This document shows, piece after piece, positions 19,557-29,232 of a DNA stretch of 64,000 nt (position 1 is its first letter; each line of letters starts with the position of its first letter). A program made the position numbers and the translations under genes. Below the pieces are notes generated by a model. It saw only the letters and a program-made list of their open reading frames with translations. It was not told the DNA's origin and searched no databases. This DNA comes from JANQMY01 sp965228775 (GTDB taxonomy: Bacteria; Pseudomonadota; Alphaproteobacteria; JANQMY01), in the NCBI GenBank assembly GCA_965228775.1, contig OZ245840.1:1302001-1366000 (forward strand), in the 5' to 3' direction.

Positions 19557-20692
19557 CTGACAAACGATCTTTGAAGGGCCGCGAATGTGCTTCGACGCCG
19601 CGTCAAGGCAAGCAGCATTCCCATAGTGATAGACAGAGATAAAAGCGACGAACCGCCATATGATAGGAACGGCAGTGTCATCCCTTTTGCAGGGATCAGG
19701 TTAAGATTGACCGCCATATTGATGATGGCCTGCAATGCAAACAGCGACACCAGTCCGCAAGAGGCTATGAAAGTAAACTCGTCGACCTCTTCTAGAGCGC
19801 GCGCGAAGACACGCACAACGATGATCGCAAACAAGATCACAATGAAGAGGCAGAGGATAAGACCGTATTCTTCCGCAAGTACAGCAAACACAAAATCCGT
19901 ATGCGCATCGGGGATGATTTGTTTTATCCGCCCCTCTCCCGGCCCTTTGCCAAGCACCCCACCTTGGGTGAAGGCCTCGAGAGCCTTGTCGACCTGATAA
20001 GTATCTCCAGAACCCGGAAACAGAAACCGGTCTACGCGGCTCGTGACATGCGGCACCGTTTGATAAGCCACAAATAATCCGGCAATACCTGTCAGACCGA
20101 GACCGGCAATCCATGGCCATGAAATGCCCGCCAAGAAGAACATTATGCCCCAAACCAGCGATACCAGGATCGCTTGGCCGAAATCTGGCTGAAGAACCAA
20201 CAAGCCTAAGAATACGACGAAAATGGCTGCGGATAGAGTGTTACCCGGAATTCCTTCGTGTTTCTTTCCTTCAGCAAACAACCATGCAGCCAGAACAACA
20301 AATGCAGGTTTCACAAATTCGGACGGCTGGATCGTAAAGGAACCGATTGAGATCCATCTTGTCGCCCCTTTGACCTCTGGACCGATCAACAGAGTCAAAA
20401 CCATCAACATCAAACCCACAACAAACACAATCGCTGCGAGCCGCCTGACACCCCGCACACTCAGTAGCGATATGCCAAACAAGCAGATGAACGTCGGGAC
20501 AACGAACAAGATCTGACGATAAACAAAATGAAACGAGGTCAGATCCAAGCGATTTGCAACCGGCGGACTGGCAGCCATCGAAAATACGACCCCGCCCAAA
20601 ATGAGTGTGGACACCACAAGAAGTGAAACGCGGTCGACGGTCCACCACCACTGGCCAATTACACTTCTGTCAGTGCGCGGGACTGTGTTCAT
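19553..20692 (-). CDS. ftsW: SEDS-family peptidoglycan glycosyltransferase FtsW
   Basis: FtsW is the multi-spanning septal peptidoglycan polymerase that works with FtsI. The protein has 379 residues with about ten hydrophobic segments. Recognisable SEDS features include KGATRWISIGSFTIQPSEF in the large periplasmic loop region, LVLQPDFGQAIL, and the final MTLPFLSYGGSSLLSL motif. The start overlaps murD by 4 bases and the end overlaps murG by 4. Confidence 0.97.
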   Translation of the reverse strand: MNTVPRTDRSVIGQWWWTVDRVSLLVVSTLILGGVVFSMAASPPVANRLDLTSFHFVYRQILFVVPTFICLFGISLLSVRGVRRLAAIVFVVGLMLMVLTLLIGPEVKGATRWISIGSFTIQPSEFVKPAFVVLAAWLFAEGKKHEGIPGNTLSAAIFVVFLGLLVLQPDFGQAILVSLVWGIMFFLAGISWPWIAGLGLTGIAGLFVAYQTVPHVTSRVDRFLFPGSGDTYQVDKALEAFTQGGVLGKGPGEGRIKQIIPDAHTDFVFAVLAEEYGLILCLFIVILFAIIVVRVFARALEEVDEFTFIASCGLVSLFALQAIINMAVNLNLIPAKGMTLPFLSYGGSSLLSLSITMGMLLALTRRRSTFAALQRSFVR

Positions 20693-22107
20693 GCCGCAGC
20701 CCCTCCACGAGTGTTATGTGACATTAGATCTTCGACAGCATCGCGAAACTTATTGCCGCGATCTTCAAAATCTGAAAACTGATCGAACGAAGAACATGCC
20801 GGTGACAGCAGAACCACGGGCTCCGTCCGTTGATCTCGTTGTGCATCCTCATACGCGGATTGAACGGCGTTTGTAAGAGCACCCGACAAAACACAGTCGA
20901 CCGCCCCCTCCAATGAACGAGAAAACTCTTGTGCGGCTTCACCAATCAAATAGGCACGGCGAATATTATCTTTGTGCTGTGTAATCGGTTCAAGTGAGTT
21001 CGCCTTCGCACGGCCTCCCGCGATCCAATAGAGGTTTTCGAATGACGCGAGCGCGAAAGCCGCCGCATCCACATTGGTCGCCTTAGAGTCATTTACAAAT
21101 CGTACTCCGTTCACCAAACCGATAGTCTCTAAACGATGCGGTAGTCCCTGGAAGGATTTGAGGGCGCTTACGATGATATCTCGCGGCACTCCTTCAGCGC
21201 GTGCGGCTGCATAGGCGGCAGCTGCGTTTTGCCAATTGTGAGCACCTTTAAGATTCTCACATTCATGAAGGTCTATTACTTCGGCTGATGGGGTTTCGAG
21301 GGCGTCGAACAGAATACCGTCAACCACATAAACGCCTTTGCTAAGCGTTTTGCCCACGGAAATCGGTATGACCCGACCAACACCGTTGCGCGAAATATCG
21401 CTACAAATTTCTGCTGCATACGGATCATCAACACTGATAATAGCGGTATCGGAGGCGTCTTGATTGGCAAAGATCTTGCGTTTGCTCGATATATATCCGT
21501 CCATGCCGCCATGCCGATCCAGATGATCTGGCGAGATGTTCAGCAGCACTGCCGTTCTTGGCTTCAAGCTCGGCGCGAGGTCAAGCTGGTAGGACGAGAT
21601 TTCCAGTACATAGTGACGTTTGCTTTTGGAAAAATCCGAAAGTGCCAGGACCGGTTCCCCAATATTGCCGCCCACATCGCAAAATGAATGCGCCTCGCGA
21701 ATAATGTGACCGATCAGCGATGTGGTCGTCGACTTGCCATTTGTACCGGTAATACCGATCAGCAAATCGGACGTCTCGCGCGCACGATATTCGCGTACAA
21801 ACAACTCAATGTCGCCGATCACTTCGACGTTTTGACTTTGTGCTTTCAAGACAACCGCATGAGGCGCCGGATGGGTTAGCGGTATTCCGGGGCTCAATAT
21901 GCAAGCGTCAAACGTCGACCAATCTGCCTCGTACAGATTTTCGACAGTCGCACCGACTTCCAGAGCAGCCTTCTGCTGCGCCTCATTGTCGTCCCAAACG
22001 AAAACCTTTGCACCGCCCAGCGTAAGGGCTTCCGCCGCAGCCAATCCTGAGCGTGCCAATCCAAATACAGCTACTTTTTTGCCCTCAAACGTACGGATAG
22101 GGATCAA
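20689..22107 (-). CDS. murD: UDP-N-acetylmuramoylalanine--D-glutamate ligase MurD
   Basis: MurD adds D-glutamate to UDP-MurNAc-L-Ala. It has 472 residues. Domain 1 shows KVAVFGLARSGLAAAEAL. The ATP loop is GITGTNGKSTTTSLIGH (about residues 119-135). LNISPDHLDRHG holds the metal- and substrate-binding His. The C-terminal domain has VNDSKATNVDAAAFAL and VLLSPACSSFDQF. It lies 5 bases after mraY and overlaps ftsW by 4 bases. Confidence 0.98.
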   Translation of the reverse strand: MIPIRTFEGKKVAVFGLARSGLAAAEALTLGGAKVFVWDDNEAQQKAALEVGATVENLYEADWSTFDACILSPGIPLTHPAPHAVVLKAQSQNVEVIGDIELFVREYRARETSDLLIGITGTNGKSTTTSLIGHIIREAHSFCDVGGNIGEPVLALSDFSKSKRHYVLEISSYQLDLAPSLKPRTAVLLNISPDHLDRHGGMDGYISSKRKIFANQDASDTAIISVDDPYAAEICSDISRNGVGRVIPISVGKTLSKGVYVVDGILFDALETPSAEVIDLHECENLKGAHNWQNAAAAYAAARAEGVPRDIIVSALKSFQGLPHRLETIGLVNGVRFVNDSKATNVDAAAFALASFENLYWIAGGRAKANSLEPITQHKDNIRRAYLIGEAAQEFSRSLEGAVDCVLSGALTNAVQSAYEDAQRDQRTEPVVLLSPACSSFDQFSDFEDRGNKFRDAVEDLMSHNTRGGAAA

Positions 22108-22112
22108 TCAAG

Positions 22113-23204
22113 CTACCTCAACTTCAGAGTTGTTAAGCCGATGAGTGCGAGAACGACGGCAATAATCCAAAACCGGATGACGATCGTTGGCTCTGACCAC
22201 CCCATTTGTTCAAAGTGATGGTGAATAGGCGCCATCCGGAAAACACGTTTACCGGTGAGCTTGAAGGACGCGACCTGGACAATCACCGATACGGCCTCAA
22301 GCACAAACAACCCACCGATTATGATGAGAACGAGTTCGTGTTTGGTGGCAACGCTGATGGCACCAACGGCGCCGCCAAGAGATAAAGATCCTGTGTCCCC
22401 CATGAACACCATGGCAGGCGGCGCATTGAACCAAAGAAAACCAAGACCGGCGCCGACAATGGCACCGCACAAGATCACCAACTCGTCTGTGCCGCGGACA
22501 AAATTTATCTGGAGATAATTTGCAAAGAGCTCATTGCTTGTGAGATAGGCAATCAGGGCAAAACTGGATACCGCAATCATGATTGGAACGATCGCGAGGC
22601 CATCCAATCCATCAGTGAGATTCACCGCGTTCGAAGCGCCCACAATGACAAACATCGCGAAGAAGATAAAACCGAACCAAGTGAGGTTGATAAGCAGATC
22701 TTTGAAGAAAGGAACAGCTACAGCCGCGCCCAGCTCCGGCCCCATGATCGACTGAAGCCAAACCACCGTTCCAAACGCAAAAAGAAACTGTGATGTCAGC
22801 TTGAGACGGCCAGATATGCCATCACTCGATCTTTTGGTCACTTTGAGATAGTCATCGACGAATCCAACAAACCCAAACCCAACCGTGACCAGCAAAACGG
22901 CCCAGACATATTGGTTCGTCAGATCAGCCCAAAGGAGCGTGCCAACAAGCACGCCAAAGAGAATGAGAAACCCACCCATCGTGGGCGTACCCTTTTTGGT
23001 AAGGAGATGAGACTCAGGCCCTTCCTCTCGGATCGGCTGCCCGGCACTCTGCCGAGACCGCAGGAGGTCGATGATTCTTGGGCCAAAAAAGAGGCTTACA
23101 AAAAGGGCGGTCATAACCGCGCCGCCGGTCCGAAACGTCGTGTACTGAAAAACGTTAAAGATGCCGTATTGGTCGCTCAGCGGAAACAATAGATGATACA
23201 GCAC
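22113..23204 (-). CDS. mraY: Phospho-N-acetylmuramoyl-pentapeptide transferase MraY
   Basis: MraY is an integral membrane enzyme that links UDP-MurNAc-pentapeptide to undecaprenyl phosphate, making lipid I. It has 363 residues with about ten membrane helices. Signature segments are KKGTPTMGG, the aspartate-rich VGFVDDYLKV, NLTDGLDGLA, and the cytoplasmic histidine motif APIHHHFE. All catalytic elements look intact. It sits between murF (6-base gap) and murD (5-base gap). Confidence 0.98.
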   Translation of the reverse strand: MLYHLLFPLSDQYGIFNVFQYTTFRTGGAVMTALFVSLFFGPRIIDLLRSRQSAGQPIREEGPESHLLTKKGTPTMGGFLILFGVLVGTLLWADLTNQYVWAVLLVTVGFGFVGFVDDYLKVTKRSSDGISGRLKLTSQFLFAFGTVVWLQSIMGPELGAAVAVPFFKDLLINLTWFGFIFFAMFVIVGASNAVNLTDGLDGLAIVPIMIAVSSFALIAYLTSNELFANYLQINFVRGTDELVILCGAIVGAGLGFLWFNAPPAMVFMGDTGSLSLGGAVGAISVATKHELVLIIIGGLFVLEAVSVIVQVASFKLTGKRVFRMAPIHHHFEQMGWSEPTIVIRFWIIAVVLALIGLTTLKLR

Positions 23205-23210
23205 TGGCTG

Positions 23211-24635
23211 CTACCCTCCCCCGGTAGAATTGGCACTGGCACCGTGAGACAAAAAGTGCTGCACAATCTTCCCCATCTGACTGCCCAGCGACCCTTTGAC
23301 CATCACAATATCCCCTGACTTAAGTTCATTGCGAATTGGCTCGATTAGGCCATCAGAGTTTTCTGCATACGCGCCCTGAACACTCTTTGGCAGCGTTTCC
23401 CAAAGTGCCGCCATGTGATTGCCACACAGAAACACCTGATCGATGTTTCCACCGACTAATTCCTCACTAAGACCGCTGTGATAGGCCTCCGCTTCCCGCC
23501 CGAGTTCGAGCATGTCCCCAAGAACAGCGATACGCCGCCCGCCTTTTTCCGGTGTCGAATCCGACAGGACCCGCAATGCCGCTGCCACGGATGTGGGATT
23601 TGCGTTGTAACTTTCATCGATCAGAAGGAACGTTCCACCGTTTAACTCCACCCGATGGCGTGTGCCCCGCCCTTTGGTGGGTTCCAGGCTGCCAAGAGCT
23701 TGAGCGGCAGCGTCCACATTCCCGCCCAGCGCGCGGACTGCGGCAAGAACGGCAAGTGAGTTGAGAACAAAATGTCGCCCAGGCAGCGCAACCCGGTATT
23801 TTAGTGTATCGCCCAGTATGTCGGCTTCCACATTGCTGCCGTGATCATCACTGTTGCTCGAAACCAAACGTGCTGAGGCCACATCTGCTTCGCCGAAACC
23901 AATGATTTCAGTAGAACCGTAACGTTCCGCGTGCTGCTTCACGCGCTCGTAATGGGGCATGTCGGCATTGATGACCGCCGTCCCCCGTGAACGAAATGCG
24001 CTGAAGATTTCCGCCTTCTCATCGGCAATGCCATCAACACTGTCGAAGAACTCAATATGCACCGGCTGCACCGTCGTGACGATGGCAACATGTGGCTCGA
24101 CCAAAGCCACAAGCGGCGCAATTTCACCGGGATGGTTCATACCAACTTCAAAGACGCCAAACTGCGTTTGCGCCGGCATGCGCGCAAGACTAAGTGGCAC
24201 GCCCCACATATTGTTGTAGGAAGCGGCGGACGCGTGTGTCAGACCTGAAGGCGCTAGTGCCACTTTAAGCGCTTCCTTCGTACTGGTCTTTCCAACACTG
24301 CCTGTCACCGCGACGACATTCGCGTCTGTGCGCCGGCGGCTTTCTTTGCCAAGTTCATTGAGTGCGTCAAGAGTGTCTTTCACCCGTACACATGCGCCTT
24401 GAACTTCAGGAAGGTCGCGATGGATAAGGGCAGCAGATGCCCCTTTATCGAAGGCATTTTGTACGTATTTGTGACCATCTTGGTTGGGCCCTTCGATTGC
24501 CACAAACAAATCACCAGTCTCCACGGTGCGGCTATCTATCGACACACCGCTGGCGGACCAGAACTCCGCGCACACACCGCTTGTGGCACGAATAACGGCT
24601 TCCGACGTCCAGAGGTTTTCCGAAGGGTGCGTCAT
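23211..24635 (-). CDS. murF: UDP-MurNAc-tripeptide--D-alanyl-D-alanine ligase MurF
   Basis: MurF attaches the D-Ala-D-Ala dipeptide made by Ddl to complete the stem peptide. It has 474 residues. The N-terminal domain shows VSIDSRTVETGDLFVAIEG, and the ATP loop is AVTGSVGKTSTKEAL. ASYNNMWGVPLSLARM and FEVGMNHPGEI are MurF-specific, and DESYNANPTSVAAAL lies in the C-terminal half. It overlaps murE by 4 bases and precedes mraY by 6. Confidence 0.98.
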   Translation of the reverse strand: MTHPSENLWTSEAVIRATSGVCAEFWSASGVSIDSRTVETGDLFVAIEGPNQDGHKYVQNAFDKGASAALIHRDLPEVQGACVRVKDTLDALNELGKESRRRTDANVVAVTGSVGKTSTKEALKVALAPSGLTHASAASYNNMWGVPLSLARMPAQTQFGVFEVGMNHPGEIAPLVALVEPHVAIVTTVQPVHIEFFDSVDGIADEKAEIFSAFRSRGTAVINADMPHYERVKQHAERYGSTEIIGFGEADVASARLVSSNSDDHGSNVEADILGDTLKYRVALPGRHFVLNSLAVLAAVRALGGNVDAAAQALGSLEPTKGRGTRHRVELNGGTFLLIDESYNANPTSVAAALRVLSDSTPEKGGRRIAVLGDMLELGREAEAYHSGLSEELVGGNIDQVFLCGNHMAALWETLPKSVQGAYAENSDGLIEPIRNELKSGDIVMVKGSLGSQMGKIVQHFLSHGASANSTGGG

Positions 24636-26107
24636 GTCAGCCGCGACTCCGTCGCCGCCTTGCTTATCTCAAGGCGATCATCAAAGTCGATGGTTTGATC
24701 TTTAAGAATCTGCCCGGTTTCATGCCCTTTACCGGCGACAACCAGCAAGTCTCCGCTCTGCAACCCCCGCAGCGCCTCTCTGATCGCTTCTGCCCGGTCG
24801 CCAACTTCCTGCGCATCGGGAACACCCGCAAGAACGTCCGACCGGATGGCCGACGGGTCTTCTGTACGCGGATTATCATCGGTGATAATCACTTTGTCCG
24901 CCAACTCAGCCGCGACGGCACCCATTTGACTGCGCTTACCCCGGTCTCTGTCGCCACCGCAGCCAAACACCACATGCAGCCGCCCCTCTGTATGAGCGCG
25001 CAGCGCTGTCAATGCGGCCGTCAAAGCATCGGGTGTGTGAGCATAGTCCACATAGGCAGACGCATTGTTCTTAGTATCGAGAACATGCTCCAAACGTCCC
25101 GGAACACCTTCCAGTTGCTCCAAGGCACGGAAAGCGTCAGAGGCTGGCGTTCCGCATGCTATGACCAGCCCTGCGGCAAGTAGCGCATTTGTCGCCTGAA
25201 ATCCGCCTACCAAGGGCAGGTCGATCTTGATAGGCTGTCCTTTGTAACGAAGACATAGCGTCTGACCGCTACGCGTACGGTCCGTCGACTCGAGGCAGAT
25301 ATCTCTTCCTGTTGATCCAATCGAGATGACTCGATGACCGCGCCCCCAACACAGATTTTCCAGCTCCTCGAAGACATCATTATCGGCGTGCAGCACTGCT
25401 GTCTTACCGGGTTCGAGCAACTCTCCAAAAAGTCGAAACTTGGCGTACTGATAAGACTCGAACGTCTCATGGTAGTCGAGATGGTCGCGGCTTAGGTTCG
25501 AGAACGCAGCCGCCTTGAGCCGAACACTGTCCAATCGATGTTGCGCAAGACCATGGCTCGATGCCTCCAAGGCAAGATGTGTAATGCCGTGACCGGCAAG
25601 CTCGTCCAACGTCTTGTGAACAGCGATCGGATCTGGTGTTGTGTGATGAAGCTTAATTTCTCCACCGCGCCACATCACGCCAAGCGTTCCCATGCTCGCC
25701 GCACGCAATCCAACTGCCCACCAAATTTGACGCGCGAAGGTCGCAATGCTGGTCTTTCCGTTTGTCCCCGTAATTGCCGCAACAGATTGGGGTTGCCTGG
25801 GATAGAACCGTGATGCGATTTGCGCAAGTTTCAGCCGAGGATTTTCGTCGGGAATAATAATCGCGGACTCGTCCTTAAGCTCGGCAAACGCGCTCTTTGA
25901 ACACAGAACAGCGACGGCCCCTTTCTTGATCGCCTCTTTTGCATAGAGCGCTCCGTCGGTTTGTGTCCCGGCAAGCGCCGCAAAGAGGAAGCCTGGTTGG
26001 ACAGCCCGACTGTCTGCCGCGAGCCCGGCAACATCCACTTCCCGCTCTTGCTGAGATAGTGTGAGTGACATGTCGACTTTCACCAACCCGTTCAAATTCA
26101 TTGCCAC
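24632..26107 (-). CDS. murE: UDP-MurNAc-L-Ala-D-Glu--meso-diaminopimelate ligase MurE
   Basis: MurE adds the third stem residue. The protein is up to 491 residues. It has LAADSRAVQPGFLFAAL, the ATP loop AITGTNGKTSIATF and LEASSHGLAQHRLD. The amino-acid specificity motif DNPR (in ITDDNPRTEDPS) marks a meso-diaminopimelate-adding enzyme, as expected for a Gram-negative. The GTG at 26107 and the ATG two codons later (26101) are both possible starts, and neither has a clearly better ribosome site. It is 4 bases after ftsI and overlaps murF by 4. Confidence 0.97.
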   Translation of the reverse strand: MAMNLNGLVKVDMSLTLSQQEREVDVAGLAADSRAVQPGFLFAALAGTQTDGALYAKEAIKKGAVAVLCSKSAFAELKDESAIIIPDENPRLKLAQIASRFYPRQPQSVAAITGTNGKTSIATFARQIWWAVGLRAASMGTLGVMWRGGEIKLHHTTPDPIAVHKTLDELAGHGITHLALEASSHGLAQHRLDSVRLKAAAFSNLSRDHLDYHETFESYQYAKFRLFGELLEPGKTAVLHADNDVFEELENLCWGRGHRVISIGSTGRDICLESTDRTRSGQTLCLRYKGQPIKIDLPLVGGFQATNALLAAGLVIACGTPASDAFRALEQLEGVPGRLEHVLDTKNNASAYVDYAHTPDALTAALTALRAHTEGRLHVVFGCGGDRDRGKRSQMGAVAAELADKVIITDDNPRTEDPSAIRSDVLAGVPDAQEVGDRAEAIREALRGLQSGDLLVVAGKGHETGQILKDQTIDFDDRLEISKAATESRLT

Positions 26108-26111
26108 CTAG

Positions 26112-27851
26112 CTACCGAAAGGAGGCTAGGACAGGTTTTTCATCTACGTTGACTGGGTCCATTGGAAACAGGAAACCCAGCCGTTTTATGACATTTCCAA
26201 CAGTGGGCGCCGCGGTCCAACCGCCCGTTGCGTACCCATAAGTTTCTTTGGTGCCTTTCGGCTCATCCAGCATGACAAAGACCACATATTTTGGATCGTT
26301 CATGGGAAAAGCACCCAAAAAGGACGACAATAAGGCTTTGCGCTTATAGCCCTTCGCCCCGGGCTTTTCTGCCGTCCCCGTCTTACCGCCGACATCATAA
26401 AGCGGCACATCCGCTTTCCCGCCGGTGCCGTTCTGCACCACGTTGCGCAAAAGCGAACGCACCTGACGGCTTGTTTTTTCGGAAACGACACGGCGCCCAT
26501 TTGAATTAGATTTGAACGAACGCTTCAGCAGTGTTGGCTTGACCATCGTACCGCCATTGACGAGAGCGGCCGTAGCCGTCGTCAACTGAACCGGGGTCAC
26601 TGCGATACCGTGGCCGAATGATATCGTCATGGTACTGAGTTCACCCCACCGGTCCGGATACATTGGCGTACCGATTTCAGGAAGCTCGACCGAGGCTTTG
26701 TTCAACAAGCCAAGGCTTTTCAGGAAATCTTTCTGACCTGCTGCCCCCACCTGAACCGCCATACGTGCCGATCCGATGTTAGAGGAATGCTGAAAAACCT
26801 CAGAAACAGACAACCACCTGTTTTCCGCGTGATAATCATTGATGGAGAATCTCCCCACACGGATCGGTGTTGTTGCGTCATACCTTGTATTCAAGTTTGC
26901 GATGCCAGATTCGAGCGCCATCGCAACTGTAAAGGTTTTAAATGTCGACCCCATCTCATACGTGCCGAGCGTCACACGGTTGAACCGCTCATCGGAATTC
27001 GACTTGGAAATCTGGTTCGGGTCGAAATCGGGCAGCGACACCATGGACAGTAGCTCGCCAGTGTGGACATCCATGATCAGGCCGGCCGCTGCCTTCGCGT
27101 CAAACTGTTGCATGGATTTCGAAAGCTCATCGGTCAACGCATGTTGCGCCCGAAGGTCAATGGATAAGCGCAAAGATTGACCGTCGCGCGCCAAATCTTG
27201 GAGCGCGTCGTCCATGGTTCTTTCGATGCCGGCTATCCCACGATTGTCTACGTCGACATAGCCTAGAACATGCGCTGCCACAGCGCTGTTCGGATAGACG
27301 CGTTGCGATGCCAACCGAAAACCGATACCCGGCAAACCAAGACGGTGGACTTCTTGTTGTTGCTTAGGGGTAATGTCGCGCTTGATCCATACAAACGCAC
27401 GTCCACAGGAAAGACGCTTGATCAGCCTATCGAGTTGGAGTTCCGGGAAGACGCCGTTCAACTTCGTAGCGGTTTCGTAAGCGTCCCAGACTTCTCGAGT
27501 GTCCGCAAACACAGAGGGAACCGCCAAATTTGTGGCAAGCACGTCACCGTTTCGGTCCGTTATCTCTGCCCGGTCGATTGACTCATCACGAATCTGGCTG
27601 CGCGCATACGATACTTCCGCACTCTTGAAGACGGTAAGGTCTACGAGCCGCAACGCGAGAACAAGGAAACAGCAGATGAAGACGACCGCGATGACGAAAA
27701 CTCGATCGCGGCCGCTTTGCACCATCTGTTTACGCTCCCCATCCAAGAGCACTTTTCGAGCGCTCATCGCGGCCCGTCGCCCACCATCCGTGGCCGGCAC
27801 ATGAACACCCGATGTCTGGAGTCCAGCACTATGTGAATGCGGTTTCGTCAC
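26112..27851 (-). CDS. ftsI: Septal peptidoglycan transpeptidase FtsI (PBP3)
   Basis: FtsI is the class B penicillin-binding protein that crosslinks septal peptidoglycan. It has 579 residues. A cytoplasmic arginine- and lysine-rich N-terminus precedes a single membrane anchor (VFVIAVVFICCFLVLALRLV). The dimerisation/pedestal domain follows. The transpeptidase domain has the active-site SxxK in GSTFKTF, the SxN in HSSNIGSA and the KTG box in GGKTGTAEKPG. Its start overlaps ftsL by 4 bases, and murE follows after 4 bases. Confidence 0.97.
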   Translation of the reverse strand: MTKPHSHSAGLQTSGVHVPATDGGRRAAMSARKVLLDGERKQMVQSGRDRVFVIAVVFICCFLVLALRLVDLTVFKSAEVSYARSQIRDESIDRAEITDRNGDVLATNLAVPSVFADTREVWDAYETATKLNGVFPELQLDRLIKRLSCGRAFVWIKRDITPKQQQEVHRLGLPGIGFRLASQRVYPNSAVAAHVLGYVDVDNRGIAGIERTMDDALQDLARDGQSLRLSIDLRAQHALTDELSKSMQQFDAKAAAGLIMDVHTGELLSMVSLPDFDPNQISKSNSDERFNRVTLGTYEMGSTFKTFTVAMALESGIANLNTRYDATTPIRVGRFSINDYHAENRWLSVSEVFQHSSNIGSARMAVQVGAAGQKDFLKSLGLLNKASVELPEIGTPMYPDRWGELSTMTISFGHGIAVTPVQLTTATAALVNGGTMVKPTLLKRSFKSNSNGRRVVSEKTSRQVRSLLRNVVQNGTGGKADVPLYDVGGKTGTAEKPGAKGYKRKALLSSFLGAFPMNDPKYVVFVMLDEPKGTKETYGYATGGWTAAPTVGNVIKRLGFLFPMDPVNVDEKPVLASFR

Positions 27852-28222
27852 GGCCGTGTTCCTTCGTTAGTGTTTGTCGGTTTTGGACGGGGCAGCTCAC
27901 CGAAGGCATCAACGGCTTCACCGATCTCCGCTTCCACTTTGAATGGGACCCGCGCAGCAATCTCGTCGGCCGCAACGATTTGCGACAGACTCATGGTCTG
28001 CAAATCCGGCCGCTTATCGGCGAGGCTTTTGAGCCGCTCTGGCCGCGTCAAGTAGTTCCATTCGACATTGGTGACACGAAGGCCCTCCATCTCCAGCGAA
28101 ATATTGCGATTCAACGTATCGAGACGATCGCCCTTACCCTGCGTGTCGTACTTAATGGCGTAACTCAGACACGCCACTCCGATCGCAAGCGAAACCATCA
28201 CAATATTTACGACACGAAACAT
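27848..28222 (-). CDS. ftsL: Cell division protein FtsL
   Basis: A 124-residue bitopic protein in the exact dcw position of FtsL. One N-terminal membrane helix (VVNIVMVSLAIGVACLSYAI) is followed by a predicted coiled coil (GDRLDTLNRNISLEMEGLRV). A VEWNYLTRPERLKSLADKR segment matches the NWxxLxxPxRLE-like signature of alphaproteobacterial FtsL. The C-terminal tail is proline-rich. It acts with FtsB and FtsQ to activate FtsW/FtsI. The start shares one base with the rsmH stop, and the end overlaps ftsI by 4 bases. FtsL is poorly conserved, so position and topology carry much of the call. Confidence 0.9.
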   Translation of the reverse strand: MFRVVNIVMVSLAIGVACLSYAIKYDTQGKGDRLDTLNRNISLEMEGLRVTNVEWNYLTRPERLKSLADKRPDLQTMSLSQIVAADEIAARVPFKVEAEIGEAVDAFGELPRPKPTNTNEGTRP

Positions 28223-29232
28223 TATACAGCCCTCTTAGTGGGTAGATTGCTGATACCTAACTCATCCAAATTTAAGTCGAACGGTTTTGCCTGGGTTCGG
28301 TACGCTACGCGAAGCCTTGCCGATCTTGCGCGACTGTTTTTCGAAATTTCATCTGCATGCGGCTTAATTGCGCTTCGGCGCCTTAGCACGAAGGAAGGCT
28401 CTCTTTGATTCTGCAATGGGGGCTGGTGACGAGATACAGAACTGTTCTGACCCGAACGAATGGCAAGAAACCGCTTGACCAAACGGTCTTCCAAGGAATG
28501 AAACGATACGACCGCCAAACACGCATCTTCTGCCAAGATCCGTTCGGCAGCAGCCAAACCGTTAGCGAGTTCATGAATTTCGTCGTTGACGAAAATCCGC
28601 AAAGCCTGAAACGTCTTTGTTGCGGGGTGTATCTTGCGCTTTGAATGCTTGCGGCCAATGGTTTCCTCAACCAGGCCCGCAAGTTCCAATGTCGTTTTGA
28701 TAGGGGCTCCATCCCGGCGCCGAACAATCTCTCGAGCCAATCGGCGTGCCGCTCTTTCCTCTCCATACTGATAAAAAATATCGGACAGCTCTTCTTCAGG
28801 ATATTCATTGACGACGTCGGCGGCAGTCATCCCGGACTTCGACATTCTCATGTCGAGAGGGGCATCTTTTTGAAACGAAAAACCGCGCGCACCATCATCA
28901 AGCTGAACGGATGAAACGCCCACATCCAATGCAACGCCATTGACCTCGTTCAATCCGAGAGATTTGGCAATGCTCTCCATGTCAGAGAATTTGCCCGCGA
29001 CAATTCTGAATCTGCGCGGATACTGTTTTTCAAGCTGCGTCCCGGCAGAAATGGCGTCTGGATCGTGGTCGATTCCAATCACATCGCACGTGTCGCAAGC
29101 TGCTAAGATGGCTTTCGAATATCCGCCCCGACCGAATGTTCCATCTACGTAGGTTGCCCCATCGGCAGGCACCAACGCGTCCAGCACTTCAGCGAGCAAC
29201 ACCGGTATATGTTGATGGGAAGCCGTACTCAT
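28222..29232 (-). CDS. rsmH: 16S rRNA (cytosine-1402-N4) methyltransferase RsmH
   Basis: RsmH (MraW) methylates N4 of C1402 in the ribosomal P site. It has 336 residues. The N-terminal HIPVLLAEVLDAL is diagnostic, followed by the SAM-binding YVDGTFGRGGYS and GIDHDPDA. GVALDVGVSSVQLDDGARGFSF and the C-terminal VSFHSLEDRLVKRF complete the family signature. It starts with ATG overlapping the mraZ stop by 4 bases and shares a base with ftsL. Confidence 0.97.
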   Translation of the reverse strand: MSTASHQHIPVLLAEVLDALVPADGATYVDGTFGRGGYSKAILAACDTCDVIGIDHDPDAISAGTQLEKQYPRRFRIVAGKFSDMESIAKSLGLNEVNGVALDVGVSSVQLDDGARGFSFQKDAPLDMRMSKSGMTAADVVNEYPEEELSDIFYQYGEERAARRLAREIVRRRDGAPIKTTLELAGLVEETIGRKHSKRKIHPATKTFQALRIFVNDEIHELANGLAAAERILAEDACLAVVSFHSLEDRLVKRFLAIRSGQNSSVSRHQPPLQNQREPSFVLRRRSAIKPHADEISKNSRARSARLRVAYRTQAKPFDLNLDELGISNLPTKRAV